Under the pieces are notes generated by a model. It made no database searches. It had not been told where the DNA came from and saw only the letters and a program-made list of their open reading frames with translations. From the NCBI RefSeq assembly GCF_003490595.1, contig NZ_QQGY01000005.1:62001-126000 (forward strand): 64,000 nucleotides of DNA, in the 5' to 3' direction. Made by a program: the position numbers and the translations under genes. This DNA comes from Haemophilus haemolyticus_L (lineage in GTDB: Bacteria > Pseudomonadota > Gammaproteobacteria > Enterobacterales > Pasteurellaceae). Numbering within the stretch: position 1 is the first letter of the stretch; every line of letters begins with the position of its first letter. Below are positions 60,979 through 64,000 of this stretch, in pieces.

Positions 60979-63357
60979 ATGAAAAAACTTCTAATCGCAA
61001 GTTTATTATTCGGTACGACAACGACTGTGTTTGCCGCACCTTTTGTGGCAAAAGATATTCGCGTGGATGGTGTTCAAGGTGACTTAGAACAACAAATCCG
61101 AGCAAGTCTACCTGTTCGTGCCGGTCAGCGTGTGACTGACAATGATGTGGCTAATATTGTCCGCTCTTTATTCGTAAGTGGTCGATTCGATGATGTGAAT
61201 GCACATCAAGAAGGCGATGTACTTGTTGTTAGCGTTGTGGCTAAATCGATCATTTCAGATGTTAAAATCAAAGGTAACTCTGTTATTCCAACTGAAGCAC
61301 TTAAACAAAACTTAGATGCTAACGGTTTTAAAGTTGGTGATGTTTTAATTAGAGAAAAATTAAATGAATTTGCCAAAAGTGTAAAAGAGCACTATGCAAG
61401 CGTAGGTCGCTATAATGCAACAGTTGAACCTATTGTCAATACGTTACCAAATAATCGTGCTGAAATTTTAATTCAGATCAATGAAGATGATACTGCAAAA
61501 TTAGCATCATTAACTTTCAATGGTAATGAATCTGTTAGTAGCAGCACGTTGCAAGAGCAAATGGAATTACAACCTGATTCTTGGTGGAAATTATGGGGTA
61601 ATAAATTTGAAGGCGCTCAGTTCGAGAAAGATTTACAGTCAATTCGTGATTATTATTTAAATAATGGTTATGCCAAAGCACAAATCACTAAAACTGATGT
61701 TCAGCTAAATGATGAAAAAACGAAAGTGAATGTAACCATTGATGTAAATGAAGGTTTACAGTATGACCTTCGTAGTGCTCGTATAGTTGGTAATGTGGGC
61801 GGTATGGCTTCTGAACTTGAACCTTTGCTTTCTTCATTACATTTAAATGACACTTTCCGTCGTAGCGATATCGCAGATGTTGAAAATGCGATTAAAGCAA
61901 AATTGGGTGAACGTGGTTACGGTAGTGCAACGGTGAATGCTGTACCTGATTTTGATGATGCGAATAAAACCTTAGCAATTACTTTTGTTGTTGATGCTGG
62001 TCGACGTTTAACTGTTCGTCAACTACGCTTTGAAGGAAATACTGTTTCAGCAGATAGTACTTTACGTCAAGAAATGCGCCAACAAGAGGGGGCGTGGTAT
62101 AACTCGCAATTAGTTGAGTTAGGTAAAATCCGTTTAGATCGTACAGGATTCTTCGAAACCGTAGAAAATCGAATTGATCCTGTAAAAGGCACTGATGACG
62201 AAGTAGATGTGGTGTATAAAGTTAAAGAGCGTAATACAGGTAGTATCAACTTTGGTATTGGTTACGGTACAGAAAGTGGTATTAGCTATCAAGCTAGTGT
62301 TAAACAAGATAATTTCTTGGGAACAGGGGCAGCAGTAAGTATAGCTGGTACGAAAAATGATTATGGTACGAGTGTCAATTTAGGTTATACCGAACCCTAC
62401 TTTACTAAAGATGGCGTAAGTCTTGGTGGAAATGTTTTCTTTGAAAACTATGATAACTCTAAAAGTGATACATCTTCTAATTATAAACGTACGACTTACG
62501 GTGGTAATGTCACTTTAGGTTTCCCTGTAAATGAAAATAACTCTTACTATGTTGGATTAGGTTATACTTATAATAAGATTAGTAACTTTGCTCCAGAATA
62601 TAACCGTGAATTATATCTTGATTCCATGAATTTTAATGGAAATTCAATCAAAACCAGTGACTTTGATTTTTCTTTTGGTTGGAACTATAACAGCCTTAAT
62701 AGGGGATATTTCCCAACTAAAGGGGTAAAAGCAAGTCTTGGTGGACGAGTTACAATTCCAGGTTCGGATAACAAATACTACAAACTAAGTGCAGATGTAC
62801 AAGGTTTCTATCCATTAGACAGAGATCACCGTTGGGTTATATCTGCAAAAGCATCTGCAGGATATGCAAATGGTTTTGGAAACAAACGTTTACCGTTCTA
62901 TCAAACTTATACAGCTGGTGGCATTGGTTCATTACGTGGTTTTGCTTATGGTAGTATTGGACCTAATGCAATTTATGCCGATCAACATGGTAATTTTAAT
63001 AAGATCAGTTCTGATGTGATTGGTGGTAATGCAATCACAACTGCGAGCGCGGAACTTATTGTACCAACACCGTTTGTGAGCGATAAGAGCCAAAATACAG
63101 TCCGAACTTCCTTATTTGTTGATGCGGCAAGTGTTTGGAATACTAAATGGAAATCGGATAAGAGTGGGTTAGATAACAATGTATTGAAAAGCTTACCCGA
63201 TTATGGAAAAGTTAGTCGTGTTCGTGCCTCTGCGGGTGTAGGCTTCCAATGGCAATCCCCTATTGGGCCATTGGTATTCTCTTATGCCAAACCGATTAAA
63301 AAATATGAAAATGATGATGTAGAACAATTCCAATTTAGTATTGGTGGTTCTTTCTAA
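60979..63357 (+). CDS. bamA: Outer membrane protein assembly factor BamA
   Basis: Core barrel of the BAM complex (Omp85; the H. influenzae D15 antigen). 792 aa from the ATG at 60979 after ATAGGA; the frame upstream overlaps rseP and is not used. Signal peptide cut after Ala19 (TTTTVFA/APF). Five POTRA domains (about 20-420), then a 16-strand barrel with the GGIGSLRGFAYGSIGP lid motif near 655-670 and a C-terminal phenylalanine (FSIGGSF), the BAM signal. Partner BamD is at 16941-17729. Confidence 0.97.
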   Translation: MKKLLIASLLFGTTTTVFAAPFVAKDIRVDGVQGDLEQQIRASLPVRAGQRVTDNDVANIVRSLFVSGRFDDVNAHQEGDVLVVSVVAKSIISDVKIKGNSVIPTEALKQNLDANGFKVGDVLIREKLNEFAKSVKEHYASVGRYNATVEPIVNTLPNNRAEILIQINEDDTAKLASLTFNGNESVSSSTLQEQMELQPDSWWKLWGNKFEGAQFEKDLQSIRDYYLNNGYAKAQITKTDVQLNDEKTKVNVTIDVNEGLQYDLRSARIVGNVGGMASELEPLLSSLHLNDTFRRSDIADVENAIKAKLGERGYGSATVNAVPDFDDANKTLAITFVVDAGRRLTVRQLRFEGNTVSADSTLRQEMRQQEGAWYNSQLVELGKIRLDRTGFFETVENRIDPVKGTDDEVDVVYKVKERNTGSINFGIGYGTESGISYQASVKQDNFLGTGAAVSIAGTKNDYGTSVNLGYTEPYFTKDGVSLGGNVFFENYDNSKSDTSSNYKRTTYGGNVTLGFPVNENNSYYVGLGYTYNKISNFAPEYNRELYLDSMNFNGNSIKTSDFDFSFGWNYNSLNRGYFPTKGVKASLGGRVTIPGSDNKYYKLSADVQGFYPLDRDHRWVISAKASAGYANGFGNKRLPFYQTYTAGGIGSLRGFAYGSIGPNAIYADQHGNFNKISSDVIGGNAITTASAELIVPTPFVSDKSQNTVRTSLFVDAASVWNTKWKSDKSGLDNNVLKSLPDYGKVSRVRASAGVGFQWQSPIGPLVFSYAKPIKKYENDDVEQFQFSIGGSF

Positions 63358-63400
63358 TTAGATTGAACTTTTTTCATCATTCGAATGTCAAAGATAGCAT

Positions 63401-63427
63401 TCTCTGCCTAATTTTGTTAGGCAGAGA
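63401..63427 (+). terminator. Hairpin between bamA and skp
   Basis: TCTCTGCCTAA/TTAGGCAGAGA perfect 11-bp stem, TTTTG loop. The 3' tail is AAAATAC, not T-rich, so a weak terminator or an RNA-stabilising element that could set the bamA/skp ratio. It lies 44 bp after bamA and 43 bp before skp. Confidence 0.6.
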
Positions 63428-63469
63428 AAATACTAAACTAACCACAATTTAATTAAGGATCTTTATCAA

Positions 63470-64000
63470 ATGAAAAACATCGCAAAAGTAACCGCACTTG
63501 CTTTAGGTATCGCACTTGCTTCAGGCTATGCTGCAGCTGAAGAAAAAATTGCTTTCATTAATGCAGGTTATATTTTTCAACATCACCCAGACCGTCAAGC
63601 TGTAGCGGATAAACTCGATGCTGAATTTAAACCTGTAGCTGAAAAGTTAGCTGCAAGCAAAAAAGAAGTTGATGATAAAATTGCAGCTGCTCGTAAAAAA
63701 GTAGAAGCAAAAGTTGCGGCTTTAGAAAAAGATGCACCTCGCTTACGTCAAGCAGATATTCAAAAACGCCAAGAGGAAATTAATAAATTAGGCGCGGCTG
63801 AAGATGCTGAATTACAAAAATTAATGCAGGAACAAGATAAAAAAGTTCAAGAGTTCCAAGCGCAAAATGAAAAACGTCAAGCAGAAGAGCGTGGTAAATT
63901 ATTAGATAGTATTCAAACTGCTACAAATAATTTAGCAAAAGCGAAAGGTTATACTTATGTACTTGATGCAAATTCAGTTGTATTTGCGGTAGAAGGTAAA
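63470..64000 (+). CDS. skp: Periplasmic chaperone Skp, C-terminus cut by window edge
   Basis: Trimeric periplasmic chaperone (OmpH/HlpA) that carries unfolded outer-membrane proteins to BAM. 177 codons in the window, about 20 short of full length; open to the edge. Signal peptide MKNIAKVTALALGIALASGYAAA, then KIAFINAGYIFQHHPDRQAVADKL and the long coiled-coil arm rich in Lys/Glu/Ala. A USS (63491) encodes part of the signal peptide. AAGGAT precedes the start. Follows bamA, as usual. Confidence 0.95.
   Translation, partial: MKNIAKVTALALGIALASGYAAAEEKIAFINAGYIFQHHPDRQAVADKLDAEFKPVAEKLAASKKEVDDKIAAARKKVEAKVAALEKDAPRLRQADIQKRQEEINKLGAAEDAELQKLMQEQDKKVQEFQAQNEKRQAEERGKLLDSIQTATNNLAKAKGYTYVLDANSVVFAVEGK

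Larger units (their letters stand above)
1375..63499. repeat. DNA uptake signal sequences (Hin-type USS), 50 cores across the window
   Basis: Perfect 9-mers. AAGTGCGGT on plus at 1857, 4564, 9220, 10417, 12061, 13779, 16255, 18942, 20836, 22267, 28638, 33412, 35191, 35980, 38373, 38807, 40395, 42729, 44961, 47390, 48282, 52354, 53986, 54392, 57545, 59718. ACCGCACTT (minus) at 1375, 5100, 7153, 9249, 12879, 13809, 14531, 18959, 22251, 35268, 36101, 40214, 40775, 41238, 42360, 43103, 44081, 45946, 49447, 52371, 57462, 58389, 60378, 63491. Counted by eye; near-matches are omitted. Four close inverted pairs (9220/9249, 18942/18959, 22251/22267, 52354/52371) can form stems. They tag the DNA for uptake by the type IV pilus machine. 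Confidence 0.93.

Noticed and set aside
1..64000. CRISPR arrays, prophage, restriction, toxin-antitoxin or biosynthetic clusters
   Set aside because: Looked for repeat-spacer patterns, integrases, methylases and small paired genes; none found. The only tandem repeat is the copZ unit.
1..64000. Tetranucleotide phase-variation tracts in coding sequence
   Set aside because: No run of five or more 4-mers was seen; the only long simple repeat I noticed is the 11-nt A/T run at 53204-53214.

Overview
The window is chromosomal DNA from Haemophilus influenzae or a very close relative (H. aegyptius, H. haemolyticus). The base composition is AT-rich. I count 50 perfect copies of the 9-bp Hin-type DNA uptake signal core AAGTGCGGT, about one per 1.3 kb. 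The gene set is typical of the group: Na+-NQR, the pilABCD competence pilus operon, dprA behind a Sxy/CRP-S site, DciA instead of DnaC, and a single-chain serine deaminase. Nearly everything is housekeeping or competence DNA. I see no prophage, CRISPR array, restriction system, toxin-antitoxin pair, rRNA or tRNA gene.

Layout. 1-6.4 kb: end of an MHS-type transporter, then menF-menD-menH (menaquinone synthesis, minus strand) divergent from alaA. 6.4-7.1 kb: scrambled IS3-family remnant. 7.2-12.3 kb: leuABCD (minus) with a leucine-rich leader peptide, attenuator hairpin and strong promoter. 12.5-16.9 kb: CRP-S site, dprA, yaaA, a small lipoprotein, pfkA, smpB. 16.9-20.7 kb: bamD, rluD, pgeF, mnmA. 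20.9-28.1 kb: nqrABCDEF with its flavin transferase apbE and maturation factor nqrM. 28.4-31 kb: bolA, yajG, gor. 31.0-32.3 kb: second, longer IS3-family remnant in inverted orientation. 32.4-38.7 kb: sdaA, sdaC, then a copper module (copA, two tandem copZ copies, a CueR regulator with a 19-bp-spacer operator) and metJ. 38.9-44.7 kb: rho, pilABCD (minus, with a CRP-S site) and ampD. 44.7-45.2 kb: non-coding, DnaA-box-rich. 45.2-52.8 kb: rppH, tauE-like gene, lgt, thyA, tadA, dciA, secM, secA, mutT. 52.9-57.9 kb: small secreted protein with a poly-T promoter spacer, holA, lptE, leuS, DUF167 gene. 58-64 kb: uppS, cdsA, rseP, bamA and the start of skp, an envelope-biogenesis run.

How it fits together. 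Several operons are tightly coupled by ATGA or TAATG overlaps (menF/menD; pilA/B/C/D; rppH/tauE-like; thyA/tadA; lptE/holA; nqrC/nqrD). Two CRP-S sites put DNA uptake (pil) and protection of incoming DNA (dprA) under one competence signal, and the uptake signals mark the DNA that is taken up. USS pairs in inverted orientation form hairpins at several gene ends.

Most worth checking: the DnaA-box cluster at 44.8-45.1 kb, which coincides with a change of coding-strand bias; the two inverted IS remnants that bracket 24 kb, one with an internal inversion; the copZ duplication that carries a broken 5' end of copA; a divergent SecM; and a homopolymer inside a promoter spacer. I did not find a clearly new multi-gene system. 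Several CDS starts given here are downstream of the longest open frame, chosen from ribosome-binding sites and family N-termini.
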